This document shows positions 21,430-33,120 of a stretch of 64,000 nt of DNA, one piece after another. The first letter of the stretch is position 1. The number at the start of each line of letters is the position of its first letter. A program made the translations under genes and the position numbers. The DNA is taken from assembly GCA_014529385.2 (NCBI GenBank), contig CM043962.1, positions 41,969,598 through 42,033,597 on the forward strand, given 5' to 3'. Below the pieces are notes generated by a model. It searched no databases. It was not told where the DNA came from and saw nothing but the letters and a program-made list of their open reading frames with translations. The DNA comes from Adiantum capillus-veneris. Taxonomy: Eukaryota; Streptophyta; Polypodiopsida; Polypodiales; Pteridaceae.

Positions 21430-23018
21430 TGTAACATTTAATGGCCTATAATCTTATGTGTAGCGGAAATTAGAATGAACATAGTGGGCATTTCATTAGA
21501 ATAGAGTCCTAATGAGAATTACAAGAGTGCTTGGGTGGAGAGAGCAGCAAAAAGCATAACACCTAGTTAGATAGCATCGACAATACTTTCAAAAGAGAGA
21601 GAAATTAAGCTATTGACAACAGTTGAGGACCGGATTTGCATGGAGCCGGTCCCCCCTCCAAAAGGCTTTGTATTATGGTTTCTCCCATCAAGAGAGACAT
21701 TGCACAATACAATTCTTTGTGTTCCTTCAAGACTAGCTAGTGCAATGAAGATGGAAGCTTCATACACCAAGCAAAACACTTAATCAAACACAACTTGAAT
21801 TATCCCCGTTCTCAGACCCAAGACCTCACACACCTTCGAAGATGGTGAGAGCTAGCAGGGTATGAGAGTGGATTGAGAAGAAAAAGAAGTATCTTACGAG
21901 AAAGATGTACATCTCCCACATAATCACTCATATTAGCATAGCTTAGCTTAGTAATTAGCTTGGTAGAGAAGATGAGCATGCATTGAATCTTGGCTCTTGG
22001 TTGGATTTGCATCCATATGCCAAGAGAGTGTTGATGTAGGCTTCTATCTCACAAGCTTGGAGTAGGTGATGAGCTCTCCATTAAAGCTTGGGAGGAGATA
22101 GAGTATTTTCCCTTCACACATGGTCAAGTGTGAGAGTGTGTGTGTCAATGCCAAGCAAAAATCAGCCCCCCCTCTCTCTTGGGCGAGCCCTAGCTGCTAA
22201 TTAGGTCTGGCTTTTGCCTCATTGGACCTCCCCAGGTCAAGCCAATAGGAATTAAGCAGCATAAGTGATAGCCTTCTGACATGTGTCCCCCTTTCCCCTT
22301 TTGAGAGAGCTTTAGGTAATTAAATAATTAAACTAAACTCTCATTGGACCCCTTTGCCTCCTGGCCAATAGGAATCAAGCAAGCCATGGGGCTCCTGAAT
22401 GCTCATTGGACCCCTTGGGAGACTGCCCAATAGTCTTCTAGGAGACTTACTTCTCATTGGTTTCTTTTATTAAATGTTTTTAAATTAATTAAACTAGATT
22501 TACTCTAGCTTAATTCTCATTGGTCCACTTCAAGGGTCTTCCAATAGGAACTGGGCACACCTTGTGGGCATCTGGCCTAGGGAGCTGACATGTGTCCCTC
22601 ATTCCCTTTGTGTAAAGGGAGCCTGTGTGTGTGTGTGTGGCTTTCTCTCTCATCCCCTAGCTTTGGGGCTCGCCCCCTCCCATGTAGGGATGTGCAAAGA
22701 CTTTTAGGGCACACACAAAGCATCCAATTTTTTCTAGGGTTGACCTTTGGACACAACCTTTGAATTTTGGAACCTTAGCATTTTGGAAGTCTTAATGGGC
22801 TGAACCTTAGGGTCTTTTTGGCCCATTGTTTCACATGGCTCTTTTGCAGATGGCCCCCCCTTTGGATCCCTATTTTCCCTCCTTTGGATCCCTACTGTGG
22901 CCGGTCTGCTAGCTTAACCAATATTCTAGCTTTTTCTCCCTTGGCACTTCCCCACATTAAATGATCAGTTTAATATGAGAAAATCATTTAGGAGAATTAG
23001 ATATTGATTATTATGACA
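21430..23018 (-). repeat. Gypsy 3' LTR
   Basis: 1589 bp, TGTAAC...TGACA. It carries four to five repeats of a CATTGGACC...CCAATAGG motif pair between about 22218 and 22550. The small ORFs inside (21567-21779, 21812-22012) recur in the other LTR and are not genes. Confidence 0.95.
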
Positions 23019-23033
23019 TTACCTCTCTCTTGA
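23019..23033 (-). other. Gypsy polypurine tract
   Basis: Minus strand AAGAGAGAGGTAA directly next to the 3' LTR. Confidence 0.8.
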
Positions 23034-23374
23034 AATCATAGTCGTCCTCGACTATGGTGTAGAGAAGATAAAGCATATGCATGAGTCCTTTTCTTAGCGG
23101 GTAGAGGATCCCTATGTTACCCTACGACATCATTCCATAATGGATGACTAGTCCATTTGGCGCTTGAGAGCCTGAGGCTGCCGCAAGCATGTCTGCACAT
23201 TAGTCCTATCAGTCTTCCATAGTAGAGTGACAAGCTCTACTTGGTGTTTGGGAGACGTCGTCTCCGCAAACTTGATCTAAGCATGCATACTACTTCATTT
23301 TTGTGCACAAATAAAGAAAAAGGGAGTCTTATAAGACAAAAATTTTGTTCATTTTTAACATTTTGTACATTTGC

Positions 23375-24094
23375 TTACTCTTGGGAAGCATTGTAAGCAT
23401 TGACAAGGTTTAGGTTATCCTTTAATTGTATGCCTTGCATCCATCTAGCATCTTCAAAAGGATAATTATTAAACTTAATAAGATATCGTCGGATAGTCTT
23501 ACCGCCTCTTAATACCTTGTCTTCATGTCGGAGAATGGACTCGGGCTGCAGCACCTCCTCGTGGTCCTCGATCTCCGGTGGGTCTTCAATAGTTGGTTCT
23601 TGAGGTGGCTCTCCTTTGTAAGGCTTTAATAGGCTCACATGAAAAGCATTGTGTATGAGCCAATGATTGGGCAACTTAAGTTGATAGGCCATCTCATTGA
23701 TTGGCCTAAGAATCTGGAAGGGACCATAATACCTTTTTGCTAGTTTAGCATAGTACTTTTGGTGGCCCGTAGGATTCTTGCCCGTCGTGTGCCTTAATCG
23801 AGCCTTGGGAAACTTTAACAAGACCCAATCGTTTTCTTTAAAGGTTTGGGCTCTTCTGTGCTTGTCAGCAGCAGCCTTTTGCCTTTGCTGTGAGATAGAG
23901 ATAGCATCCTTAATCTTTTGGAAAGATTCTTGTAGGTCTCGGCTATACTCATCTGCAGCGAAGATCTTCCCATGTACCTTAAGTAGCAAGGGACTTTTTG
24001 ATCTTCCCTCAATTACCTCGAAAGGTGCTTTTCCTGTGGAAGTATGTACAGTGTTATTGTAAGCATACTCTACTAAGGTAAGTACTTCTCCCAT
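23375..24094 (-). CDS. Gypsy polyprotein piece 3: integrase C-terminus and chromodomain
   Basis: This carries on from the integrase core after a one-base deletion: LTLVEYAYNNTVHTSTGKAP, then the basic linker RQKAAADKHRRAQTFKENDW, the GPF/Y-like KRYYGPFQILRPI, HNAFHVSLLKPYKG, and a chromodomain-like end (PESILRHEDKVLRGGKTIRR, YLIKFNNYPFEDARWM). The chromodomain of such elements is thought to guide insertion to marked chromatin. The true start is not the ATG of this frame; the frame is a continuation of the upstream polyprotein. Confidence 0.93.
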   Translation of the reverse strand: MGEVLTLVEYAYNNTVHTSTGKAPFEVIEGRSKSPLLLKVHGKIFAADEYSRDLQESFQKIKDAISISQQRQKAAADKHRRAQTFKENDWVLLKFPKARLRHTTGKNPTGHQKYYAKLAKRYYGPFQILRPINEMAYQLKLPNHWLIHNAFHVSLLKPYKGEPPQEPTIEDPPEIEDHEEVLQPESILRHEDKVLRGGKTIRRYLIKFNNYPFEDARWMQGIQLKDNLNLVNAYNASQE

Positions 24095-25467
24095 TGGGAT
24101 CTTTGATCTACTTCCGTTACATAGGCTTTTAGTAGATCGAGAATGGTTAGGTTAGCTATTTCACTTTGGCCATCAGTTTGTGGATGATAGGCCGAAGAGA
24201 AGTTTAGCCTTGTTCCTAAATTCTCAAAGAGACCCTTCCAGAAATTACTGGTCATTCTAGGATCTCTATCCGACACTATGGACATTGGCAAGCCATGGTA
24301 CTTGAAAATTTGTGAAATGAAGAGGGTTGCCATTTGATGGGCTTTGATAGTCTTTTTGACAGGTATAAAATGAGCTTGTTTACTGAACCTGTCTACTATC
24401 GTCCATATTCTCGTATTCCCATGGATAGACTTAGGCAATCCAAAGATAAAATCCATGGATATGCTCTCCCAAGGTGAATTAGGGATTGGCAATGGTTGAA
24501 GCAATCCAAGTTGCTTCCCTCTATCAAATTTTGTCTTTTGACATACCACACATTTGGAAACATACTCGTGTATGTTCACTTTCATGGTAGGCCAATAGAA
24601 ATATGTTTCAATTCCCTTTAGGGTAGACTGAATCCCTCTATGCCCCGCATATGGGGGAGCATGAGATTCATACATTACTTTCTCACGTAGTGAGTTAGTA
24701 ACGCATAGTCTATTGCCATAGAGAAGATAACCATCTTGTAAAGTAAATGGTTCTTCTTTCTTCCCTAATGCAAGGGCTGAAATCACATCTCTAAAATCGG
24801 GATCAATAGCATACTCATCTATCATTGAAGATAGATCATTGTGAGTTGCTATGGAAACCGCATTCACTCTCGGTCGTCTTGAGAGTGCATCGGCTACTTG
24901 ATTATGCTTGCCAGCAATGTGAGCAATATGAAAATGAAATTGCGAAAGGAAATTTGCCCACCTCATTTGTTTGTCGGAGAGCTTGGTCTGCGTCATGAAG
25001 TACTTAAGACTTTGGTGATCCGTTCGCAGAATGAAAGGAGTCCCCAATAAATAGTGCTTCCATGAGTCTAAGGCATGTAGAACTGCAAGGAGTTCTTTTT
25101 CGTATATGCCTAGAGCTTGCTCAACAGGGTCGAGCCTTCGACTCTCATAGCCTATGGCGTGCCCTTCTTGGAGCAGGACAGCCCCAAGGCAATCACCACA
25201 AGCATCACATTGGACCTCAAATGGTTTTGAGAGATCCGGTAGTGTAAGCACAGGTTGAGAGATAAGCTTTTCGAAAGCATTGTTCTCCTTAGCAGACCAC
25301 GTATACCTAATATTTTTCTTTGTTAGGTCATGTAATGGTCCCGCAATTTGTGAGAACTTTTCTATGAAGCGTCTATAGTATGCACACATACCTATAAAGC
25401 TTCTTAGTTCATGAAGATTCCTTGGTTTAGGCCATCCTTTTATTACCTCTAACTTGGATGGATCCAT
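24073..25467 (-). CDS. Gypsy polyprotein piece 2: RT end, RNase H and integrase core
   Basis: Starts in the RT connection (ELRSFIGMCAYYRRFIEKFS), then RNase H (PFEVQCDACGDCLGAVLLQE; ALDSWKHYLLGTPFILRTDH), the integrase HHCC finger (HAPPYAGHRGIQ...CVVCQKTK), and the core with Asp in SMDFIFGLP, Asp in SDRDPRMT and Glu in TDGQSE. It ends at tandem TAG codons made by loss of one T in a CCTTTAG-type context. All catalytic acids of integrase are present. It overlaps the neighbouring pieces only because of the frameshifts. Confidence 0.95.
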   Translation of the reverse strand: MDPSKLEVIKGWPKPRNLHELRSFIGMCAYYRRFIEKFSQIAGPLHDLTKKNIRYTWSAKENNAFEKLISQPVLTLPDLSKPFEVQCDACGDCLGAVLLQEGHAIGYESRRLDPVEQALGIYEKELLAVLHALDSWKHYLLGTPFILRTDHQSLKYFMTQTKLSDKQMRWANFLSQFHFHIAHIAGKHNQVADALSRRPRVNAVSIATHNDLSSMIDEYAIDPDFRDVISALALGKKEEPFTLQDGYLLYGNRLCVTNSLREKVMYESHAPPYAGHRGIQSTLKGIETYFYWPTMKVNIHEYVSKCVVCQKTKFDRGKQLGLLQPLPIPNSPWESISMDFIFGLPKSIHGNTRIWTIVDRFSKQAHFIPVKKTIKAHQMATLFISQIFKYHGLPMSIVSDRDPRMTSNFWKGLFENLGTRLNFSSAYHPQTDGQSEIANLTILDLLKAYVTEVDQRSQWEKYLP

Positions 25468-28310
25468 TTGATTCCATCTTGAGAGATAATGTGACCTAAA
25501 TATTGAATCTCTTGCAAGAAAAATTCACTTTTCTTTCGATTAACATAAAGTTTATTCTCTCTTAAAACTTGAAATATTACCTGGAGGTGTTGCTTGTGTT
25601 CCTCCAATGAATTAGAGTAGATGATAATATCATCAAAGAACACTCCAGTGAAGGTTCGATGAGGCCTGAACAGCTTCTCCATCAAGCGGTTGAATGTGGC
25701 TGGTGCATTGGTCAAGCCAAAAGGCATGACAATGTATTCGTAAAGACCAAATGTAGTACGAAATGCGGTCTTTACAATGTCTTGATCAACTATCCTTATT
25801 TGATGATAGCCACTTTTTAGGTCAATCCTACTGAAGTAGGTCGATCCTTGTAGCTTATCAAATAGGTCTTCTACCCTTGGAACGGGAAACCTATTCTTGA
25901 TAGTGATCCTATTTAGTGCTCTATAGTCGACACACATACGATATGTGCCGTCTTTCTTTTGCACTAATAGCACAGGTGAGCAAAATGGAGATGAGCTAGG
26001 CCTAACCATGCCCTTCTCAACTAACTCATGCACTTGCCGCATAATCTCCTCTTGTTGAGCTTGAGAAACTCTATAAGGAGGTTTGTTAGGCGGTGAACTT
26101 CCTGGAAGAAGTTCAATTGCATGGTCGTCATTACCTCGTTTAGGAGGTAGCTCACAAGGGATGTCGTCAATAAAAACATCTTGAAACCCCTTGAGAAAAT
26201 TGGATAACTCTAATTCCTTTTGGTTGCTTTTATTTTCTTTTGCTAAAGCATTAGGTTCATTTTGAGAATCTTTAACAAAAATCATGTACACGGAAATAGA
26301 GCTCTTTATTGACTTGTTGAAAGCTGGTGTATGTACAATGGGGATGGTGTTACCCATCTCCTTAGCATCTATATACATGTCCTTTTTCCTGAACTTAAAG
26401 GAGATTCTCCTTTCAGGAAATTTAACATCGGCAGCCAAGCGGTCAAACCATGGTGCCCCTAGGATTACATCCTCATGCTTGAGAGGAGAGATAAAGAAGT
26501 CCTCTTTGTCCACATAGCCTTGGACATGAAGCCTCAATTTCCCGATTAAGGGAGTGACTGAAGCTTCTTGCCCCTTGAAGGCACTGTCTGCGGGTAGGAT
26601 ATCTCCCATCTCGTAGGATTGTATGCCTAGCTTGGTGGCTAACTCCATAGATATGAAATTGTGAGTAGAACCAGGGTCAAAGAGAATAAAAGCATCATGT
26701 TCTCTTACCTTTCCCCAAGCATGGCATAGAGGAGATCCTTTGTGGTGAGTTTGATGAATCTCCTCCTCTTGGATTTCAACCAAAGAAGCTCTAGGAGGAT
26801 CTTGGCGGTTGTTCTTTTGGGGACAAGCGCGGTACGCATGCCCTTGTTCGCCGCACTTGAAACACCGGTTATCTTTACGATAACGCTCAAGCTCTTCAGG
26901 AGAGAGTTTATTCTTTCCTTTGTAAACTCCCTTCTCTTTAGCTTTGTTGGAATTGCCCTTAGGAGACTTTTGGACATTGTCCTTCCCCTTAGGCTCATTG
27001 GAACCCTTGTTTTCCGGGGGCTTATTATTTCTTTTACCCCCCGTTTGGAAATTGATTCGCGAGGCCACCATAGTATGGTGTATTACCGCCGATATGGTAC
27101 GTGGCCTTTGGGAGTTGACATACTCCGCCATTTCTTCGGTTAAGCCCGCACAAAATTGTTGCTTTTGCTCTCCAAAATCCAACTTTTTGAAGACAGTGGC
27201 TTTGAGTTGTAGGTCCCAAAACTTGTCTACATATTTGTGGATGGATTCATTGGGAGAGAGCTTTAAGCTTCGCCATTCGGTGAGTACTTTGTCTTTGGCA
27301 TCGGTGGCCAAAAACTGCTTCATAATGGAAGCTCTTAAAGCCTTCCATGTTCGTGGAGCTTCACCGTTGGCTCGTAGGCTAGACCACCATTGTCTGGCGG
27401 ACTTTTGAAAGTGCATAGCTACATGGCGTAGCTTAGAGGACTCCGTGAAGCCCTCATCTCCAAACGCCGCATCGAATTGCTGGATAAAGGCCAAAACTTT
27501 GTCTGTAGCACCGAAGGTGCCATCATAGGTAAGGAAAGAGATGCTCTTCCCTCCCTCTTTGAATTTCTTCAGCTTGGACGACCTCTTCCATGCGGCATAG
27601 GATTTCCTATGGCCTCTTCTTTTTGATGGTTCAAAAGTTGCACCATCACTTTCTTCAGAAGATGAAGAATTTGAAGAAGGTGGAGAAGAGGGTGACCTCT
27701 TTCTCGCCTTTTTCTTGTCTTGATCTTTGTCGTCTTCACCATAGCTTTCATAAGAGGAAGAGGATGAAGAAGATGGAGAAGAGGGTGTCCTCTTTCTCGC
27801 CTTTTTCTTCTCTTGCTTTTTATCATCCCTCTTTGAATTATGGCGTGGAGAAGAGTGTGATGGTCTTCTCCGCTTTGGTGGTGATGGAGAGCGTTTAGCC
27901 CGCCGTCTTCGTGGAGCCATCTCCGCCGAGGTGGCGGGAGACTCGCTTCTTTCTCGTTCCTTCGGTGGAGGCTCTTGAGTTCTCCTTTGGGAAGGAGATG
28001 CATCATCAAGAAGTAAGTTCTTGAGCCCTTCATATGGATTCTCTTCTTCTTCCCGAATCGGAGAGAGACCTCTTTTGGTAGTCTCACAAGGAGGCTTCCT
28101 AGGTGTTCTCTCGTCATGGTGATGAGCTTGGAGAATTCCGTGAGCACGGAGCTGCCGTTGCACTTCACTTTGGAGAGATGGATTGCCCATGGCTTGTTGA
28201 AGCCTAGAAACAAGATAGTTAACAAGCATTGAAGCATCATTAGTAGCTTGCTCATGAGCAAAATCAAAGTTATCAACATTAATTTCACTCTCTTTACTAT
28301 TGTCAGCCAT
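25449..28310 (-). CDS. Gypsy polyprotein piece 1: gag, protease and RT
   Basis: 953 codons from ATG 28310. Residues 100-245 are Ser/Arg/Lys-rich and unusually long for a gag linker. Residues 250-420 are the gag core (WWSSLRANGEAPRTWKAL). CFKCGEQGHAYRAC (483-496) is the zinc knuckle. The protease site reads FDPGSTHNF with Asp545, where Ser or Thr is normal in place of Pro546. The RT has RIDLKSGYHQI (Asp830) and the catalytic FFDDIIIY (891-898). It runs out at GIKWIHPS because one A is missing from an A-run at about 25467; the next frame picks up the RT immediately. Confidence 0.96.
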   Translation of the reverse strand: MADNSKESEINVDNFDFAHEQATNDASMLVNYLVSRLQQAMGNPSLQSEVQRQLRAHGILQAHHHDERTPRKPPCETTKRGLSPIREEEENPYEGLKNLLLDDASPSQRRTQEPPPKERERSESPATSAEMAPRRRRAKRSPSPPKRRRPSHSSPRHNSKRDDKKQEKKKARKRTPSSPSSSSSSSYESYGEDDKDQDKKKARKRSPSSPPSSNSSSSEESDGATFEPSKRRGHRKSYAAWKRSSKLKKFKEGGKSISFLTYDGTFGATDKVLAFIQQFDAAFGDEGFTESSKLRHVAMHFQKSARQWWSSLRANGEAPRTWKALRASIMKQFLATDAKDKVLTEWRSLKLSPNESIHKYVDKFWDLQLKATVFKKLDFGEQKQQFCAGLTEEMAEYVNSQRPRTISAVIHHTMVASRINFQTGGKRNNKPPENKGSNEPKGKDNVQKSPKGNSNKAKEKGVYKGKNKLSPEELERYRKDNRCFKCGEQGHAYRACPQKNNRQDPPRASLVEIQEEEIHQTHHKGSPLCHAWGKVREHDAFILFDPGSTHNFISMELATKLGIQSYEMGDILPADSAFKGQEASVTPLIGKLRLHVQGYVDKEDFFISPLKHEDVILGAPWFDRLAADVKFPERRISFKFRKKDMYIDAKEMGNTIPIVHTPAFNKSIKSSISVYMIFVKDSQNEPNALAKENKSNQKELELSNFLKGFQDVFIDDIPCELPPKRGNDDHAIELLPGSSPPNKPPYRVSQAQQEEIMRQVHELVEKGMVRPSSSPFCSPVLLVQKKDGTYRMCVDYRALNRITIKNRFPVPRVEDLFDKLQGSTYFSRIDLKSGYHQIRIVDQDIVKTAFRTTFGLYEYIVMPFGLTNAPATFNRLMEKLFRPHRTFTGVFFDDIIIYSNSLEEHKQHLQVIFQVLRENKLYVNRKKSEFFLQEIQYLGHIISQDGIKWIHPS

Positions 28311-28714
28311 TCTAACAACTTTTAGGTGTAAACTTTTTAGGTGTACTTTGGCACTTCAAGCCCTAGTTGCTACTCCTCTTTACCCCTTTAGAAAAAGCAC
28401 TCAAGCTACTGTACCCGCGGCTCGAATACCATTAATTGCAAGGAATAGAAGAGAGGGTCTTTCGACACCAAAACAGCACCGGCTCCTGTCAAGCTTCTAA
28501 TAGCTCAATAGTGGTTAAGCCGTAGGCAAGCCCCGTAGGACTCCACTATTAAGACCATAGCTCTCGACGGTGATGCCCCGTTAACTGCACAAAGGCAGGC
28601 GCACTGCAAGGCTGAAAAATCCCTATTCTACTTACTCACAGGCAATTAATAATACCAACCATTTGTAGCTAGCTTGAGGACCTCCCTTCTTGAGCAAGAA
28701 AAGAGAAACCTTGA
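28311..28714 (-). other. Gypsy 5' leader
   Basis: Untranslated sequence between PBS and gag ATG. The stretch near 28500-28560 (TAGCTCAATAGTGGTTAAGCC) recurs at 40598-40640, identifying the related relic there. Confidence 0.8.
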
Positions 28715-28727
28715 GCTCTGATACCAA
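28715..28727 (-). other. Gypsy primer binding site
   Basis: Minus strand TTGGTATCAGAGC, directly next to the 5' LTR; initiator tRNA-Met type. Confidence 0.92.
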
Positions 28728-30315
28728 TGTAACATTTAATGGCCTATAATCTTATGTGTAGCGGAAATTAGCATGAACATAGTGGGCATTTCATTAGAAT
28801 AGATTCCTAATGAGAATTACAAGAGTGCTTGGGTGGAGAGAGCAGCAAAAAGCATAACACCTAGTTAGATAGCATCGACAATACTTTCAAAAGAGAGAGA
28901 AATTAAGCTATTGACAACAGTTGAGGACCGGATTTGCATGGAGCCGGTCCCCCCTCCAAAAGGCTTTGTATTATGGTTTCTCCCATCAAGAGAGACATTG
29001 TACAATACAATTCTTTGTGTTCCTTCAAGACTAGCTAGTGCAATGAAGATGGAAGCTTCATACACCAAGCAAAACACTTAATCAAACACAACTTGAATTA
29101 TCCCCGTTCTCAGACCCAAGACCTCACACACCTTCGAAGATGGTGAGAGCTAGCAGGGTATGAGAGTAGATTGAGAAGAAAAAGAAGTATCTTACGAGAA
29201 AGATGTACATCTCCCACATAATCACTCATATTAGCATAGCTTAGCTTAGTAATTAGCTTGGTAGAGAAGATGAGCATGCATTGAAGCTTGGCTCTTGGTT
29301 GGATTTGCATCCATATGCCAAGAGAGTGTTGATGTAGGCTTCTATCTCACAAGCTTGGAGTAGGTGATGAGCTCTCCATTAAAGCTTGGGAGGAGATAGA
29401 GTATTTTCCCTTCACACATGGTCAAGTGTGAGAGTGTGTGTGTCAATGCCAAGCAAAAATCAGCCCCCCTCTCTCTTGGGCGAGCCCTAGCTGCTAATTA
29501 GGTCTGGCTTTTGCCTCATTGGACCTCCCCAGGTCAAGCCAATAGGAATTAAGCAGCATAAGTGATAGCCTTCTGACATGTGTCCCCCTTTCCCCTTTTG
29601 AGAGAGCTTTAGGTAATTAAATAATTAAACTAAACTCTCATTGGACCCCTTTGCCTCCTGGCCAATAGGAATCAGGCAAGCCATGGGGCTCCTGAATGCT
29701 CATTGGACCCCTTGGGAGACTGCCCAATAGTCTTCTAGGAGACTTACTTCTCATTGGTTTCTTTTATTAAATGTTTTTAAATTAATTAAACTAGATTTAC
29801 TCTAGCTTAATTCTCATTGGTCCACTTCAAGGGTCTTCCAATAGGAACTGGGCACACCTTGTGGGCATCTGGCCTAGGGAGCTGACATGTGTCCCTCATT
29901 CCCTTTGTGTAAAGGGAGCCTGTGTGTGTGTGTGTGGCTTTCTCTCTCATCCCCTAGCTTTGGGGCTCGCCCCCTCCCATGTAGGGATGTGCAAAGACTT
30001 TTAGGGCACACACAAAGCATCCAATTTTTTCTAGGGTTGACCTTTGGACACAACCTTTGAATTTTGGAACCTTAGCATTTTGGAAGTCTTAATGGGCTGA
30101 ACCTTAGGGTCTTTTTGGCCCATTGTTTCACATGGCTCTTTTGCAGATGGCCCCCCCTTTGGATCCCTATTTTCCCTCCTTTGGATCCCTACTGTGGCCG
30201 GTCTGCTAGCTTAACCAATATTCTAGCTTTTTCTCCCTTGGCACTTCCCCACATTAAATGATCAGTTTAATATGAGAAAATCATTTAGGAGAATTAGATA
30301 TTGATTATTATGACA
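28728..30315 (-). repeat. Gypsy 5' LTR
   Basis: 1588 bp, nearly identical to 21430-23018: about six substitutions and a one-base C-run difference. Confidence 0.95.
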
Positions 30316-30473
30316 GGTTGTGTTGCATGGACTTCAAGCTCACGTGCACATAGCCCTTCTAAGGTGTGCAGCTACCCCTTGCATCTACAACACACTGCAC
30401 ATTGCACACTAACTGGCTAACACAGCACACTGCACACTGACAATTAACCACCTGCTCACTGTCCACTTACAAA

Positions 30474-30657
30474 GAACTGCACATTATAGAGCTACTAAAA
30501 CTAACAGAACCTGCGAATACCTGCACATTGCAGCCACTAACAGATCTAATAAAACTTGTTAAAACCTGCACATTATAGAGCTTAACAAATCTAACAAAAA
30601 TGGCTAACACTTGCACATTGTAGCCACTAATAGATCTAATAAAACCTGCACATATAG
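30474..30657. repeat. Tandem repeat, unit about 45-60 bp
   Basis: Three to four imperfect copies built on CCTGCACATTATAGAGC and CACTAACAGATCTAATAAAA. Confidence 0.7.
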
Positions 30658-30960
30658 AAAAAACTAAAAACAAATGAAAAGAATGGCCTCAAGAGGCAGC
30701 ATAGAGTGCTCCTCAAGCTTAGTTCAAGGCACTCCACGACAACGGTGCCAAAAATGTGTGCTTCTATCACACGTGTCAGAGGCTGGGAACTTGTCGAACA
30801 CTGTGCGCAAGCCACGAATGGTTGCAAGCACACAACTAGACTATCATAGTAAGCTCAAAGGGGCAATGGTGTGTCACTCACCACTCAATGCTTTGCTGTG
30901 AACGATTCCATGCCCTAAAGAAGAGGGAGCCGCCGATACCACCGCCAATGCCGCCACAGT

Positions 30961-31198
<238 letters not shown>

Positions 31199-31564
31199 AA
31201 GCATACACACACACACACTCGTCAGCACACAATGGAGAAGAAGATAGAGGTAGAGCAAGAACACTTCTTTAGCATGCACCTCAAGAATGAGGATTTTAGG
31301 TCAAAATGGACCTTTTATATGGATCTGACCCATTCACACATGGGTGCCCATAGTGGCCGGTCATTAGCAAAAATAATGTAAAAATGAGATAAGTGGTGCA
31401 TCTCTCATCGGCGATCACCTACGCACCTAAAGGATCGACAAGTCCCGTTCCATGACTTAAATAAAGTGATAAGCGTCTGTCAAAGGTGATAGGGTGTCCA
31501 TAAGTGGTTAACACTCAAGCATTCTTACTATCGTTGCCTCACAAGACCTTTGGCTCGCACCACT
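31199..31564. other. No gene seen
   Basis: Unique-looking sequence after the microsatellite. I see nothing. Confidence 0.4.
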
Positions 31565-31692
31565 CCATCCAATGCTCCACTACCAAATCTCTATTATGCA
31601 CCACTGTTTTGAACACTCTTGGTTGCTAGGCTTACATCACCACTCTAATCAATCCCTTAAGGTGTACCCTACACCCAATGTGTTGCTACACA
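31565..31692. repeat. Direct repeat, copy 1
   Basis: About 130 bp also found at 33545-33672 (shared AGGCTTACATCACCACTCTA), near 85% identical by eye. Confidence 0.8.
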
Positions 31693-31899
31693 ATTTACAT
31701 GCCTCCTTTCTAGCTCCTGTACGATTCACATATAGGAAATTTGGGCTCTCACCCTAAGCTGCCATGTTAATTGATTCTTCTATAATTAACATTGTTTTTT
31801 TGTTTTTTGGGCCATAATCATTGAGACTTTAAAAAATATTATGTGCTTTTTTGTTGGCATGTGGTGACATTCCCGTTACAGAGATAGCAAACTTAGTGG

Positions 31900-32540
31900 A
31901 TTTGGACTTGTTGAAGTCATACATCTCTGATTAGAAGGCTCAATAGGAGAAAGGCACCATTTGAGATTATCGAGGGTGCTAAGAAGATTCTACCTATTTA
32001 AAGCACCAAGGATAAGATTTTTGAAGTAGACCAGTACGTTTAGGATTTGGACTTTTTTTTTGCTAAGGTGCAAGAGGCTCTTGAGAAGTCCTCAAGCATC
32101 ACATAAGAAGGCAGCGGACAAGCATCGACGTGATGTGCAGTTGAAGGAGGATGATTGTGTGCTTTTACAATTTCAGAAGGCATGCCAACAAAAATGAAAA
32201 GTAAGGAGAAATGTTTTCTAAAGTTGAGTATGTGATACTATGGCCTTTTCCAAATTCAAGAGAAGATAAATGATGTATCCTTTAGATTGAAGCTACTTGA
32301 TACTTGGAAGATTCACAATGCATTTCATGTGAGTCTATTGAGACCTTTCAGAGGTAAGGTGCTAGTGGACAGGGAGCCAGAGGAGCAACTTGAGGTGAAA
32401 GAGATAGAGGAGATTCTCATTCTAGAACAAATCCTGGCCCACAAGGAAAGTGAAAGGCAAGCTAGCATGCTGGTATTTAGTTAAGTTTAAGAACTATTCA
32501 GCCTTGGATGAAAAATGCTTGGAGTTCCTCTTTCAAATTG
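31900..32540 (+). pseudogene. Gypsy integrase C-terminus and chromodomain fragment
   Basis: Plus-strand frames give APFEIIEG near 31950, then VSFRLKLLDTWKIHNAFHVS and LLRPFRG (32278-32355), an acidic stretch, and a weak chromodomain-like end around FKNYSALDEKCLEF (about 32490-32520). Stops and shifts are frequent. It is a different subfamily from the complete gypsy element and in the opposite orientation. RT and the integrase core are absent. Confidence 0.75.
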
Positions 32541-32812
32541 AAAGGTCACTCTTAAGTGCATTTTGAATATTCTCATCCAAAACATCAAAAATTGCTTTGA
32601 GAATTACTTGGGCTAGAGTGATCCTTCAATAAATGACTTGGTTGCACCTTTCATATGCCTATTTTAAAGAAAAGTGGTGCATTTAAGAGGCTCAAAACCA
32701 CCACTGAGCCTAGTAGTGGTACCTTGTGTCGCCTAAAGTAGCCACGTTCTAATGTTTAATCCTTAAAATTTTGGGATCTAGAGGAATATTAATACAAATT
32801 GATTGGTAATTC
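32535..32812. repeat. Dispersed repeat, copy 2
   Basis: Direct copy of 10958-11215. Its left edge (ACTCTTAAGTGCATTTTGAA) also matches, inverted, 384-450. Confidence 0.75.
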
Positions 32813-32975
32813 ATGTGTAAATTATTGGGTCAACTTGATGTGTGTGCACTTATATTAAGTGTGTGTATCCTTAATGATGAAGTGAATGCATGCTTGGAAG
32901 TTGTGTATGTGCAACCTTGGTCAATGTGGAGAAGCATGAAACTTGATCATATAAGGCAAAATTGGTGAAGAATTT

Positions 32976-33120
<145 letters not shown>

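Larger units (their letters stand above)
21430..30315 (-). mobile_element. Complete young Ty3/gypsy chromodomain retrotransposon
   Basis: An 8886-bp element with two LTRs of about 1.59 kb, flanked by the 5-bp duplication GGTTG (21425-21429 and 30316-30320). On the minus strand it has an initiator-Met PBS, leader, gag, zinc knuckle, protease, RT, RNase H, integrase and a C-terminal chromodomain-like region, then the PPT and 3' LTR. The LTRs differ at about seven positions by eye (near 99.5% identity), so it inserted recently. Two single-base deletions split the polyprotein into three frames. Related but older pieces are at 1961-2257, 40351-45890 and 58784-60365. Confidence 0.97.

Noticed and set aside
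21567-22012. Two small ORFs that recur at 28865-29310
   Set aside because: They are inside the two LTR copies of one element, so recurrence is not evidence of conservation.
26742-27408. Plus-strand ORFs of 133 and 154 codons
   Set aside because: Antisense shadows of the gypsy gag frame.
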